From NCBI GenBank assembly GCA_001464385.1, contig LNFB01000242.1:1-64000 (forward strand): DNA of 64,000 nt. Direction: 5' to 3'. The notes below the pieces were generated by a model. It was not told where the DNA came from. It ran no database searches and saw only the letters and a program-made list of their open reading frames with translations. Each line of letters opens with the position of its first letter. Within the stretch, counting starts at the first letter, position 1. This DNA is from Deltaproteobacteria bacterium Ga0077550 (GTDB lineage Bacteria; Myxococcota_A; Polyangia; Nannocystales; Nannocystaceae). Shown piece by piece: positions 36,106 through 45,546 of the stretch. The position numbers were made by a program, and so were the translations under genes.

Positions 36106-37143
36106 GTGGCCGATCCACGGACAGTCCCCGCCGCTTCGCTCGGCTTCCGCACTACGCTGCGGGAACTGATGGGTGACGCTGCGTGGATGCTCGAGCTCTC
36201 CGAGTTCGAGTTCGTGGATGCGTCCGCGAGGCGCAGCGCGCTGACGCGCGGCGTCGAGTGCGCCCAACGGGCGCTCGTCGTGCTGCGCGAGCACGCGTCG
36301 AACTGCGAGGTGAGTCCGAGCGAGACGATCGAGCTCGACTTCGCGTTCGAGGGCGAGGATGACGGGCTCGACGCCTCGACGCGCGCCCGCAGTGGAGCTG
36401 ACACCTCGGGAATCGCCTTCGTCGCGTCGTTCGCCGTGCGCGCGCGACAGGATCGACTCCTGGCCGCCGACGTGGACGACCGCTGGGAGGTGCTCGTCGC
36501 GGTGGACGGCCTTGGGCGCGAGCTCAGGCGGACACTCGCAGCGACCGAGCGGGCGCTGGGTAGTACCGAGGTCGACGCCCAGGGCGTGCTCGATGCCCTG
36601 CAGGTCCGTCGTTCCTACGTTCGGTTCGCCGACGCTGTCGGCGGGGCGCGGGAGCCCCGAGACCGCGAGGTGCTCGCCCGGCTCCGCTTGACCGGGGCGG
36701 CGATCGTGAAGTTGGTGGGCGACGACGCCTACCGCTTGATGCGTGCCGGCGACCGCCGCGTGATCCGGGCGTTCCACGACCGGATCCTCGGCTGGATCCG
36801 TTCGGGCTCCGCCGACGCGATCGCCGGACTCCGGCTGTGGCGGGACGTCGCGACCATGGTCGAGCTCATCCTCGGCATCAACAATCGGCCGGAGCTCGCG
36901 GCCCACGACGCGGAGGTGCTACGCGCGTGCATGCGCCTCCTCGAGCAAGGCGAGATCGAGGCGTGCTACCGCCGTGCCTCGGGCCTCGTCGGTCGCGATG
37001 GCGACCTGGATCGGAGGATCCGCGAGGGCGGGTCGACCCCCGAGCTGAAGCTCGCGATGCGACGCGTGCTGGACGGCCTGACCCGCCCCGGTGCGGGCAC
37101 GGGCGTCCGCGGGAGCGGACTCCATCGCGCGCTGGAATCGTGA
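36106..37143 (+). CDS. Hypothetical helical protein
   Basis: 345 residues from GTG 36106, no signal peptide or membrane segment. Mostly helical and Arg/Ala/Glu-rich (GVECAQRALVVLREHASNC, LRLWRDVATMVELILGIN, HDAEVLRACMRLLEQGEIEA). The helix with WRDVATMVELILGINNRPEL looks well ordered and could be a conserved core. I do not recognise a family. It follows the roadblock-like gene by 4 bp. Confidence 0.65.
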   Translation: MADPRTVPAASLGFRTTLRELMGDAAWMLELSEFEFVDASARRSALTRGVECAQRALVVLREHASNCEVSPSETIELDFAFEGEDDGLDASTRARSGADTSGIAFVASFAVRARQDRLLAADVDDRWEVLVAVDGLGRELRRTLAATERALGSTEVDAQGVLDALQVRRSYVRFADAVGGAREPRDREVLARLRLTGAAIVKLVGDDAYRLMRAGDRRVIRAFHDRILGWIRSGSADAIAGLRLWRDVATMVELILGINNRPELAAHDAEVLRACMRLLEQGEIEACYRRASGLVGRDGDLDRRIREGGSTPELKLAMRRVLDGLTRPGAGTGVRGSGLHRALES

Positions 37144-37169
37144 GCCAACCTCGAATTTCGTGATCTCGC

Positions 37170-37505
37170 ATGCACGACGACGATGCGCCAGCCCAGGCTG
37201 TCCCCACGGACGATGACGTGTTGGAGTTCCGCGTCGACGGAGTCCTTGGTGCCCAAGGCTCGACCTCGGAGCTCGAGCGCGCCGTCGCGATCGCCATCGC
37301 CGCGCTGCGTCGGCTCGGCGCCAGCCAGGGGCTCGGGGCGTTGCGAACCGCTGTGCTGTCGTTCGACCACGCCCCCGTCGCGGTCGTCTGCGCGTCGGAG
37401 GGTGTCGAACTCGCCGCCGTCGGGACGATCGGAGCGGCGCAGTTGCCAGGCGCGTTGCTGGCCCGTCTGCGCCGCTCGTGCGAGCGCGACCGCGAGGAGA
37501 CGTAA
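37170..37505 (+). CDS. Small hypothetical protein, operon member
   Basis: A 111-residue acidic protein with an alpha/beta pattern (ELERAVAIAIAALRRLGASQ, ALRTAVLSFDHAPVAVVCAS, GVELAAVGTIGAAQLPGALL). It could be another short roadblock-like or regulator fold, but this is only suggested by the helix-strand-strand order. Its TAA is followed directly by the GTG of the coiled-coil gene (zero spacing), which supports co-translation. Confidence 0.65.
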   Translation: MHDDDAPAQAVPTDDDVLEFRVDGVLGAQGSTSELERAVAIAIAALRRLGASQGLGALRTAVLSFDHAPVAVVCASEGVELAAVGTIGAAQLPGALLARLRRSCERDREET

Positions 37506-38576
37506 GTGGAAGACGAGGCGATCCGCAAGCGCGGATGGTGGTCGCGTCTCCTGGGGGCGGACGCGGGGGCGGCCGCGGCCGTCGAGGCCGAACTACTCGC
37601 GGCACGCGAGGCAGTGACCAACATGGAGGCACGGTTGGCGGCCGAGTCCGACGCACGCGACCGCGCCGACGCCCAGGTCGCACGCCTCGCGGCGGCGCTC
37701 GCGGAATCGGAGAGCCTGCGCGAGGACGAACGCGCAGGCGCCGGGCGCCTTGCGATGCGCCTCGAAGAACTCGACAGCCACGTCCTATCGGCCACCGATC
37801 GGGCCGACCTGCTCGAGCGCGAGAAGAAGGCCGTCGAGGCGCGCGTGGAGGAGCAAGCGACGGCTCGCCTGGTGCTGGGTGACCGCCTCCGTCGTGTCCA
37901 GCGCGAGCTCAGCGCGGAGCGCGACGCACTCACGAGCGAGCGCGCCAAGCTCTCGCACGAGCGCGACACGCTGTGGAATCAGTGCGAGAACCTTCGCCTT
38001 GCCGTCGAGGTGATCACGGCGGAACGGGATCGCCGTGAACAGGAGCGCGATGAACTCGCGGTCGAGCGCAGCGACGCGATGGAGCGGGTCCAACGCCTCG
38101 AGGCCGACGCCTCGAACGCATCGGCGGCCAACCAGGCGCTCGGACGGGAGGCTCGGCGGCTGGGCCTCACGCTGGCCGAGCTGCGCGCTGAGCTCGATCG
38201 CGTGCGGACGCAGCTCGAGGCGGCGTTGCTGACGCGCTCGGCGCTGCGCGAGGAAACCGCCAGTCTCACCGCGCGCGTCGAAGCGATCGCGGTCGAGCTC
38301 GCTTCCGAACGAGCGCAGCTCGAGCGAGTGAGCGCCTGCGCCGAGGGAGCGGTGCGCCTTTTCGCCGTGGCGATGCAGGGCCTCGATCGCTGCGTCGGTG
38401 ATCGGGCGGTGGACGTGCTCTCGCTCTTGCTTACCGCCGACGTCGCCCAGGACAGCGCCGCCTGGACGGCGCGCCTCGGCGCGCTCGTCGAACACGCGTC
38501 GCCCGATCCGACGTGGCAACAGGGGACCGAACTCGTCGCCCGGGCGCTCGCGCGCAGACGCCTCGGTCACGAGTAG
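37506..38576 (+). CDS. Long coiled-coil protein
   Basis: 356 residues, GTG start. After a short KRGWWSRLLG segment (residues 8-17, possibly amphipathic and membrane-touching), residues 25-290 are almost continuous heptad-rich coiled coil (ERAKLSHERDTLWNQCENLR, VERSDAMERVQRLEADA). A small C-terminal globular part follows (AMQGLDRCVGDRAVDVLSLL). Proteins of this type often polymerise or span between partners. It is the last gene of the ABC-phosphatase operon and may be its structural element. Confidence 0.75.
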   Translation: MEDEAIRKRGWWSRLLGADAGAAAAVEAELLAAREAVTNMEARLAAESDARDRADAQVARLAAALAESESLREDERAGAGRLAMRLEELDSHVLSATDRADLLEREKKAVEARVEEQATARLVLGDRLRRVQRELSAERDALTSERAKLSHERDTLWNQCENLRLAVEVITAERDRREQERDELAVERSDAMERVQRLEADASNASAANQALGREARRLGLTLAELRAELDRVRTQLEAALLTRSALREETASLTARVEAIAVELASERAQLERVSACAEGAVRLFAVAMQGLDRCVGDRAVDVLSLLLTADVAQDSAAWTARLGALVEHASPDPTWQQGTELVARALARRRLGHE

Positions 38577-38646
38577 TGGAAGCGTGGCCCGCATCGGGTC
38601 TTCCGGGGCGCCTCAAAGGTTGCGTTCGGCGGGCGATGCAGGGGGA

Positions 38647-38820
38647 ATGCGATCGAGCTCAGCGGCCTGGTCAGATCCATGGGAACGCCGCGTCTCGCTG
38701 TGGGCGACGGGGCTCGTCGTCGCGGTGGGCGTCACTGCGGCCGCCCGCGAGTTCTGGTGCGAAGAAACGTCGCCGCAGACGAGCCGCCCTGACCTCACTG
38801 CGCCCACTGCGCCAGGCTAG
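38647..38820 (+). CDS. Possible small single-pass membrane protein
   Basis: A 57-residue frame with one probable membrane helix (VSLWATGLVVAVGVTAAAREFW) and a short polar tail. GGGGGA lies very close to the ATG, so the ribosome site is poor. It fills the gap between the coiled-coil gene and the convergent VOC gene. Real only if homologues exist. Confidence 0.35.
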   Translation: MRSSSAAWSDPWERRVSLWATGLVVAVGVTAAAREFWCEETSPQTSRPDLTAPTAPG

Positions 38821-38843
38821 CGCCTCCGCCGGTGGCGATCGGT

Positions 38844-39497
38844 TCAGTCCGCGTCCCAGTCGGCCTGGTATTTGTCCACGTCGACCCCGTGATCGATGAG
38901 CGGCTTGCGGTTGCGGCCGCGCGTCACCTTCGGGCTGGCGAGGATGAAGGCGCGGATGACCTCTTCGCGGGTGACGAAGCGGGTCGGCGCCGCGAGCTCT
39001 TCGGTCACGGCGGAGACGCGGCGGCGCGCCAGGCCGCGGAACAGTGCGGGGACGGTCTTGAGCAGCGACTTGAGGAACGCCTCGGCCTCGGGTTGCCACG
39101 TCAGCACCTTCGGGAGCTCGGGCGCGAAGTCGTACTCGTCCTCGGTCAGGGGCCGCCAGATGTAGAGCGTGTTGCCGTCGGGATCCATCACAGCGCCGAC
39201 GAGGTGCTGCTCGGGGGTGCGCGCCGCGGGGTACAGCATGCGTGCGCCCGCGAGGCGGAGGTGATCGAGTGCGTCCTCGACGGTCGGCGAGTGCACACGC
39301 AGCGCCACCGCCTGGCCGACCTTGCGGGTCTCGAACAGCCGGATCGCACTCCCGCCGGTGTCGAGATCAATCCAGCCTTCACCCTCGCCCCGGATGGGGA
39401 ACGCGAGCGCTCCGGCGTAGAGTCGGCGCGCTCGCTCGAGATCCGAGACCGGGACATCGACGTGGCTCAACCCGAAGAACGTGACGCTGCCCACCAC
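38844..39497 (-). CDS. VOC (glyoxalase-like) domain joined to a PCP_red-like domain
   Basis: 217 residues. The first 120 form one vicinal-oxygen-chelate module pair (FFGLSHVDVPVSDLERARRL, WIDLDTGGSAIRLFETRK, GAVMDPDGNTLYIWRPL), the fold of glyoxalases and dioxygenases. From about residue 145 the sequence turns into a short light-independent protochlorophyllide-reductase-like (PCP_red) helical motif (VTREEVIRAFILASPKV, GVDVDKYQADWDAD). The role of that combination is unknown. It is downstream of, and read in the same direction as, the efflux operon, but a strong hairpin separates them. Confidence 0.75.
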   Translation of the reverse strand: MVGSVTFFGLSHVDVPVSDLERARRLYAGALAFPIRGEGEGWIDLDTGGSAIRLFETRKVGQAVALRVHSPTVEDALDHLRLAGARMLYPAARTPEQHLVGAVMDPDGNTLYIWRPLTEDEYDFAPELPKVLTWQPEAEAFLKSLLKTVPALFRGLARRRVSAVTEELAAPTRFVTREEVIRAFILASPKVTRGRNRKPLIDHGVDVDKYQADWDAD

Positions 39498-39529
39498 GCG
39501 ATGGTAGTCGAACGTGGCGCGGTGCGGGG

Positions 39530-39571
39530 GAACCTTCGACCGGGCGTGCGGTCACGGCCGGTCGAAGGTTC
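39530..39571 (-). terminator. Perfect 14-bp hairpin after the efflux operon
   Basis: GAACCTTCGACCGG (39530-39543) and its exact reverse complement (39558-39571) flank a 14-base loop. It is 71 bp past the stop of the RND pump gene and 33 bp before the VOC gene start. No U tract follows, so it is a terminator only if Rho-assisted or G+C-driven. It would separate the metal-efflux transcript from the VOC gene. Confidence 0.5.
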
Positions 39572-39641
39572 ACGGGCACTTCACATCGCGCGGGCCATCA
39601 TGCTCACCAGAGTTGCTGAACATGACCTGGCCGGGTCGTGA

Positions 39642-42600
39642 TCACGAAGGCGTTGCCGTGGTGCCGACTCGCGCGAGCGCCCCGAAGCGCCGGTACAGCG
39701 CGGGCACGACGAACATGTTCAATGCCGTCGAGCTCGCCAACCCGCACAGGATCACCACGGCCATGGGCGCCTGGATCTCGCTGCCGGGCTCGCCGGCCGA
39801 CAGCGCCAGCGGCACCAGCCCGAGCCCCGCAGCGAGGGCCGTCATGAGGATCGGGACCAAGCGCTCGCTCGCACCTCGGCGCACGGCCTCCTCGAGGTCG
39901 GTCACACCTTCGACCAGCACGAGCTGCCGAATGTGCGCGACGAGCATGATGCCGTTGCGCGTGGCGATGCCGAACAGGGTGATGAACCCCACCAGGGAGG
40001 CGATCGAGAGCACCCCGTCGAGGAGGAACACGCCCACTGCACCGCCGATGAGCGCGAGCGGGAGGTTGGTCATCACCAGCACGGCGTCGCGGACGCTGCC
40101 GAACGCGGAGTAGAGCAGCACGAACATGCCGAGCACGCACGCTAGTCCGAGAAGTCCGAGGGTGCGCGTCGCCCCCTCGGCGCTCTCGAACTGACCCCCA
40201 TAGACCACGCGGTAGCCGGACGGAATCGCGACCGACGCACCGACGGCGGCCTGGATGTCGCGCACGACCCCGACGACATCACGATCTGCGACGTTGCAGC
40301 TGACCACGAGCTTGCGCTGGACGTTCTCGCGTCCGATCTCGGCGGGGCCGCGATCGCGCCGCACGGACGCCAGCGCGCGCAGCGGGACGTGGGCGCCGTC
40401 CGCCGTGCGGATCGACAGCTCGGCGAGATCGGCCACGTCCGTCACCGTCGAGGGGTCGAAGCGCACCACGAGATCGAAGACCTCCTGTCCACGGGTCACC
40501 TGCGAGACGACGTGCACCCCCGAGCCGACCTCGAGCGCGTTGGTGACGTCGGCGATCCGCAGGCCATGGCGCGCGATCGCGGGCCGGTCGAAGACCACCC
40601 GCGCGAACGGGATGTCCGACGGGGACTCGCGGCTGACGTCGACCACCCCCGGAACCTCGCGCATCGCCGCCTCGATCTGGGCGCCGATCCGCCGCAGTTC
40701 GGGGAGATCGTCCCCGAAGATCTTCACCGCGATGCTCGCCCGCGTGCCGGACAGCATGTGATCGATGCGATGCCCGATCGGCTGACCGATCGTGATGTTC
40801 ATCCCGGGCAGCATCGAGAATTCCCGCCGCAACGCCTCGAGGAACTCATCGCGCGGTCGCCCGGTCTCGCGCAGGCTGACGTCGAGTTCGGCAGCGTTCA
40901 CCCCCTGGGCGTGCTCGTCGAGTTCGGCGCGCCCGGTGCGTCGCGCGACCGACACCACCTCGGGGTGGCCGAGCAGGATCGTCTCGATCCGCCGACCAGC
41001 GCCGTCGGACTCCGCGAGTGACGTGCCGGGCAACGTCACGGCGGCGATCGTGAGCGTGCCCTCGCGGAACTCGGGCAAGAACGATCGCCCGGCGCCCGCG
41101 AGCGCTACGCCGGCGATGACGAGGAGACCGAACGCGAGGAGAGTAAGCGGCGCCCAGGCCCGCAGCGCGAGCTCGAGGACGGGTCGATAGGCCCGTTCGA
41201 GCCAGCGTGCCAGTGCGGGCGCGCGCGCCCGCGCGACCGCCTTGCCGCCGGGCAGCAGCACGGAGCAGAGCACCGGCGTCACGGTCACCGCAACGACGAG
41301 CGAGGACACCAGCGCGACCACGTACGCAATCCCGAGGGGCTGCAAGAGCCGGCCCTCGACCCCCGAGAGGAAGTACAGCGGCGAGAACACCAGGACGACG
41401 ATGACGGTGGCGAACACGATCGACGAACGGATCTCGCGGCTGGCCGCGAGCACCACGGAGAGCGCGGGGGCGCGCTCGGGCGCGGGCAAGGCGGCGTTCT
41501 GTCGCAGCCGCCGCACGACGTTCTCGACGTCGATGACCGCGTCGTCGACCAGCTCACCGACCGCGATCGCCATGCCGCCCAACGTCATGGTGTTCAGCGT
41601 CGCTCCGAACGCGGACAGCGCGAATACGGCCGTGACCAGCGACAGCGGGATCGCGACGATCGTGATCATGCTCGCACGCCCACTCGCGAGGAAGAGCAGC
41701 ACGATGACGAGGACCAGCACGACGCCATCGCGCAGCGCGTGGGTCACGTTGGTGACCGCGACCTCGATGAAGTCGGCCTGGCGGAAGACGTCTCGGGCCA
41801 GCGCGAGGCCCTCGGGCAGCGTGGCTTCGAGCTCGTCGAGCTCCGCGTCGAGACGGCGCGTCAGATCGATGGTGTTGACCCCGGGTTGCTTCTGGATCCC
41901 GATCACCACCGCCGACTCGCCGTCGTAGGATCCCTCGCCGCGCCGTAGGGCCGCGCCGATCCGTACCTCGCCGAGGTGGCGGATCAGGATCGGCTCGTCG
42001 TCGCGCGTGGTCACGACGGTCTCGCCGACGTCCTCGACCGACCGAACGCGGCCGACCCCGTGCACGAGGTACTCCTGCCCGCCCGAGGCGATGAACCCCG
42101 CCGAGACGTTCTCGTTGGTCTCGCCGACGGCTCGCACCACCTCGTCGATCGCGATGCCGTACGCGGCCAGGCGGTCGGGTCGCAGCGCCACCTCGAACTG
42201 CCGTCGCTCGCCGCCGGTGACGATGACCTGGGACACCCCGGGCACGGCGAGCAGTCGCCGGCGAAGCGTGAAGTCGGCGAAGGTCCGCGCCGCCATTGGC
42301 GTGCTGCCCTCGACGGTCACGGCGAGGAACAATACCTCGCCCATGATCGACGAGATCGGCGCGAGCACGGGCGACGCGACCTCGGCGGGTAACGACGCGC
42401 GGGCGAGCTGGAGCTTCTCGCTGACGATCTGCCGGGCCTGGAACACGTCGGTGCCCCACTCGAACTCGGCGTAGACGACCGAGATGCCGACGCCGGTCGC
42501 CGATCGCACACGACGGATCCCCGGCGCACCGTTGAGCGACGATTCGATCGGGAACGTGACCCGCAGCTCGAGCTCCTCGGGGGCCATGCCGTGGCCCTCG

Positions 42601-42752
42601 GTCAGCACGGTGACGGTGGGCGCGGTGAGATCCGGGAACACGTCGACCGGCATGCGCAGCGCCGTGACTGCCCCCCACACCAGCATGACACCGGCGACGA
42701 GCAGGACGGCCAGCCGGTGGGCCAAGGACCAGCGCAGGATGGCGTCGATCAT
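39642..42752 (-). CDS. CzcA/CusA-type heavy-metal efflux RND pump
   Basis: The inner-membrane proton/metal antiporter of a tripartite efflux system, 1036 residues, normal for the HME-RND family. Visible: first helix AVLLVAGVMLVWGAVTALRM, DVFPDLTAPTVTVLTEG at the start of the porter domain, and the proton-relay segment IAVGELVDDAVIDVENVVRR in TM4 with its Asp/Asp/Glu. A second set of 6 helices ends with VGFITLFGIATRNGIMLVAH. The metal cannot be read from sequence with confidence; Cu/Ag, Zn/Co/Cd are options. It starts 10 bp after the adaptor gene and is the last gene of the operon. Confidence 0.93.
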   Translation of the reverse strand: MIDAILRWSLAHRLAVLLVAGVMLVWGAVTALRMPVDVFPDLTAPTVTVLTEGHGMAPEELELRVTFPIESSLNGAPGIRRVRSATGVGISVVYAEFEWGTDVFQARQIVSEKLQLARASLPAEVASPVLAPISSIMGEVLFLAVTVEGSTPMAARTFADFTLRRRLLAVPGVSQVIVTGGERRQFEVALRPDRLAAYGIAIDEVVRAVGETNENVSAGFIASGGQEYLVHGVGRVRSVEDVGETVVTTRDDEPILIRHLGEVRIGAALRRGEGSYDGESAVVIGIQKQPGVNTIDLTRRLDAELDELEATLPEGLALARDVFRQADFIEVAVTNVTHALRDGVVLVLVIVLLFLASGRASMITIVAIPLSLVTAVFALSAFGATLNTMTLGGMAIAVGELVDDAVIDVENVVRRLRQNAALPAPERAPALSVVLAASREIRSSIVFATVIVVLVFSPLYFLSGVEGRLLQPLGIAYVVALVSSLVVAVTVTPVLCSVLLPGGKAVARARAPALARWLERAYRPVLELALRAWAPLTLLAFGLLVIAGVALAGAGRSFLPEFREGTLTIAAVTLPGTSLAESDGAGRRIETILLGHPEVVSVARRTGRAELDEHAQGVNAAELDVSLRETGRPRDEFLEALRREFSMLPGMNITIGQPIGHRIDHMLSGTRASIAVKIFGDDLPELRRIGAQIEAAMREVPGVVDVSRESPSDIPFARVVFDRPAIARHGLRIADVTNALEVGSGVHVVSQVTRGQEVFDLVVRFDPSTVTDVADLAELSIRTADGAHVPLRALASVRRDRGPAEIGRENVQRKLVVSCNVADRDVVGVVRDIQAAVGASVAIPSGYRVVYGGQFESAEGATRTLGLLGLACVLGMFVLLYSAFGSVRDAVLVMTNLPLALIGGAVGVFLLDGVLSIASLVGFITLFGIATRNGIMLVAHIRQLVLVEGVTDLEEAVRRGASERLVPILMTALAAGLGLVPLALSAGEPGSEIQAPMAVVILCGLASSTALNMFVVPALYRRFGALARVGTTATPS

Positions 42753-42762
42753 CCGCGTGCTC

Positions 42763-44328
42763 TCAGTGGGCGTGTCCGTGGGCCGGTAGGGTGCCGCTGG
42801 ACGCCGCGAGCTTGACCGACCAGGCGCCGGTGGTGACGACGTGTTCGCCGGCTGCGATCCCGCTCAGGACCTCGACGACGCCGCGGTCGGCGAGCCCGGT
42901 GCGGACGACCCGGCGTTCGAACGCCTCGCCCTCGGCTTGGACGTACACGACCATCGTGCCGCCGTCGTCGACCAGCGCCGACTCGGGCACCGCGAGGGCC
43001 GTACGCTCATCGCCGAGGACGAGCGCGACCCGGGCGAACGCGCCGATCGGGAGCCGTGCCTCGGCGTTGTCGACCGCGAACACGACGTGCAGTGTCCGAT
43101 CGTCGGGATCGATGACGCTGCCGCGGACGACCAGTGCGTCGGGGCCGAGTTCCAGCGGCGCGTCGTGGCCCTCGACCTCCACCGATGCGCCCCGGGGCGT
43201 CATCACGCGCGCTGCGTCGACCTCGGGCACCCGGGCCTCGAGCCACACCCGCGTCAGATCGGCGACGTGGAGCACCGGGGCGCCGGCCTCCACGAACGCG
43301 CCGGGCGCGACGTCGATCGCCGTGATCGTGCCCGACATCGGAGCGCGTAGCGACACGCTGCCCTCGCCCTTGCCCGCGGTCCGCTGGACGCGTCGGAACT
43401 GCCCGAGTCGACGCTGCGCGGCGCCGAGTGCCGCGCTGGCCTCTTCTTCGGCGTGCATTGCATCGACCACGCGGCGCTCGGGCACGGCTCCCTCGCGACG
43501 CAGCGCCTCGAGTCGCTCGCGTTCGCGTTGGGCGAAACGCAGCTCGAGCGTCGAGCTCGTGACAGCGAGGTCCAGCGACGCGAGGTCGGTGGCCTCGAGC
43601 CGCGGCGCGAGCACGCCCAGGACATCGTCGAGCGCGACCCGATCGCCCAGTCGCGGGAAGAGCCCGGCGCGGCTGGCGATGCGGCCGGCCACCGGCGCGG
43701 TCACCTCGATCTCGCCGTCCGCACGTGGGACGATCCGGCCCGTGACCCGCAGCGTCGGTCGCAACGGATGCTCCCGCACCGGCGCGGTCGCGAAGTCGAT
43801 CACCCACTGCTGCTCCTTGAGGAATACGATGCGGCCCGGCGCTTCGGGCTCCTCGAGGATCGACGCGCGGGCGTCGAGGGCGGTGTCGTAGACCATCACC
43901 TCGCCGAGGTCGTGGGTCTCGGACAGCCCGTCGGCGGCGACCTCGACCAGGAGTCGGTGCGGGCCGACGCGGCTCGGGCGTGCCACCGGGCGGAAGATGC
44001 CCGCGGTCGAGGGAGCCTCCGACGAGAACCGCTCCGCTTTGGACTCGCCGCCAGCGTCGTCGTCGGCGCGGCGCAGGATCACGGTGACGCGACCGTCGGC
44101 CAGCGCTGAGAACGGCGCGAGCCGGGTGACGTGGGCCGCGCACGGCGAGTCGACGCCGCGGACCAGGGCGGGCAGCTCGAGGAACAGCTCGGAGTTGCCG
44201 TGCCAGTCCGTGAACGACAGATCGGGTCGCGCGTCGGGATCGGCCACCTCGATCTCGGGCGGAGCCTCGCCGAATGGCAGCGGGCAGCCGACCAACGCCA
44301 GCGCGAATGCCAGTCCTCGTCGCTTCAT
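42763..44328 (-). CDS. Periplasmic adaptor (CusB/CzcB-like) lipoprotein
   Basis: 521 residues with a lipobox near LALVGC at about residue 15. The N-terminal 180 residues are an extra domain (LSFTDWHGNSELFLELPALV, RLLVEVAADGLSETHDLGEV). The membrane-fusion core follows: VTGRIVPRADGEIEVTAPVA, a helical hairpin (STLELRFAQRERERLEALRR), the lipoyl half APMSGTITAIDVAPGAFVEA, and barrel/proximal domains (AFARVALVLGDERTALAVPE). The C-terminal end is His-rich (PAHGHAH), a possible metal-handling tail. It joins the RND pump to the outer-membrane factor. Its ATG overlaps the stop of that preceding factor. Confidence 0.9.
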   Translation of the reverse strand: MKRRGLAFALALVGCPLPFGEAPPEIEVADPDARPDLSFTDWHGNSELFLELPALVRGVDSPCAAHVTRLAPFSALADGRVTVILRRADDDAGGESKAERFSSEAPSTAGIFRPVARPSRVGPHRLLVEVAADGLSETHDLGEVMVYDTALDARASILEEPEAPGRIVFLKEQQWVIDFATAPVREHPLRPTLRVTGRIVPRADGEIEVTAPVAGRIASRAGLFPRLGDRVALDDVLGVLAPRLEATDLASLDLAVTSSTLELRFAQRERERLEALRREGAVPERRVVDAMHAEEEASAALGAAQRRLGQFRRVQRTAGKGEGSVSLRAPMSGTITAIDVAPGAFVEAGAPVLHVADLTRVWLEARVPEVDAARVMTPRGASVEVEGHDAPLELGPDALVVRGSVIDPDDRTLHVVFAVDNAEARLPIGAFARVALVLGDERTALAVPESALVDDGGTMVVYVQAEGEAFERRVVRTGLADRGVVEVLSGIAAGEHVVTTGAWSVKLAASSGTLPAHGHAH

Positions 44329-45536
44329 CGAACGCCAGCTCCGGCGATCTGCTCGACGTGGATGCGTGCCCGCTGGGCCGCGTGCTCGAGGTCGATCACG
44401 GTGAGGGCGTCGTCCGCCGATCCGCGGTAGGCGTCGAGGACCTCGAGCAAGCCGAGCTCGCCGCCGTCGTAGCCGGCCGCGGCGATGCGCACGAGATCGG
44501 CGCTGGTCTCGACGGCCTCGGCACGGAAGTCGAGGGCGGCCCGTCGCAGTCGAACCGCCTCGGCACGGGCGCCCGCGAGCTCGCCGTCGAGCTCGGAGGC
44601 GAGGAGCGCACGCCGACCCCGGGCGCCTCGCGCGTCGCCCTGCGCGACTCGACGGGCGCCTGCGGCGAGGTGGCGGGGCTGGAACGACAGCATACCCGCG
44701 AGCAGGAACCCGTCCGCGCGGCCGGCTCCCGGCGCACCGACGCCCTTCCACCCGGCCTCGAGCCTCAGGTCGGGCAGCCACGCCCGCGACAGCGCGTCGA
44801 GGTCATGTCGCGCCGCGGCGCCGTGGAGGTCGAGGGCGCGCAGATCGGGCCGGGAGCTCGCCTTGGCCCTCAGCGCCGGAAGTGCATCGGGATCGATCTC
44901 GGGCAGCAACGCGCCGACGAGCGCCACGGGCTCGCCGCTTGCGCCCGTGACCGCGGTCAGTCGCGCCTCGGCCCGCTGGGATGCGGCGCGCTCGGACTCG
45001 AGTCGCGCGGCGGCGACCTGGCGTTCGCGCTCGAGGCGGCGACGATCGTAGACCGCAGCTTCTCCGCGGCCCTCGCGGCGCGCAACGATGGTCAGCATCT
45101 CGTCGATGCGCGCGATCCATGCTTCGAGGGCCTCGACCCGCAGCCGACGGTGCATCAGCTCGTAGAAGCGCTCGCGTGCGTCCGCGACCACGCGGACTCG
45201 GATCGCGTCGCCCTCGTGGCGGGTCGCTCGGACGCGGGCCTCGCCGGCCGCGACGCGGACGCGCGGGCGGCCGCCCAGCCGGATGGTCTGCGCGACCGAG
45301 AGGTAGTCCTCGCCGGTCCCCGAGGCGCCGTAGGTCTGCTCGCGCAGGTACGTGATCTGGGGGAGCGGTCGAGCTCGGCTCGCCTGCGCGCGCCCTCGTT
45401 CCGCCTCGGCGAGGCCCTCGATGACCTCCCCCAGCGGCTCGCGCTCGAGCGCGGTGAGCGGCCGATCGACGCGCGCCGGATTGCTCGTGGAGACGGCCGC
45501 GCAGATGAGGAGCGCGATGCAGGTCGGAGTTGTCAT
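44325..45536 (-). CDS. TolC-family outer-membrane factor
   Basis: A 403-residue outer-membrane channel with a signal peptide (PTCIALLICAAVSTSNPA). It shows the repeated long helices of TolC proteins (LYAEAERGRAQASRARPLPQ-type first helix; AVYDRRRLERERQVAAARLE; ADLVRIAAAGYDGGELGLLE, whose Y-x-x-G-E motif is typical of the second repeat). It is the exit channel of the tripartite pump. The gene begins 10 bp after the M56 protease gene and overlaps the adaptor by 4 bp. Confidence 0.85.
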   Translation of the reverse strand: MTTPTCIALLICAAVSTSNPARVDRPLTALEREPLGEVIEGLAEAERGRAQASRARPLPQITYLREQTYGASGTGEDYLSVAQTIRLGGRPRVRVAAGEARVRATRHEGDAIRVRVVADARERFYELMHRRLRVEALEAWIARIDEMLTIVARREGRGEAAVYDRRRLERERQVAAARLESERAASQRAEARLTAVTGASGEPVALVGALLPEIDPDALPALRAKASSRPDLRALDLHGAAARHDLDALSRAWLPDLRLEAGWKGVGAPGAGRADGFLLAGMLSFQPRHLAAGARRVAQGDARGARGRRALLASELDGELAGARAEAVRLRRAALDFRAEAVETSADLVRIAAAGYDGGELGLLEVLDAYRGSADDALTVIDLEHAAQRARIHVEQIAGAGVR

Positions 45537-45546
45537 GGAGGCGGCG

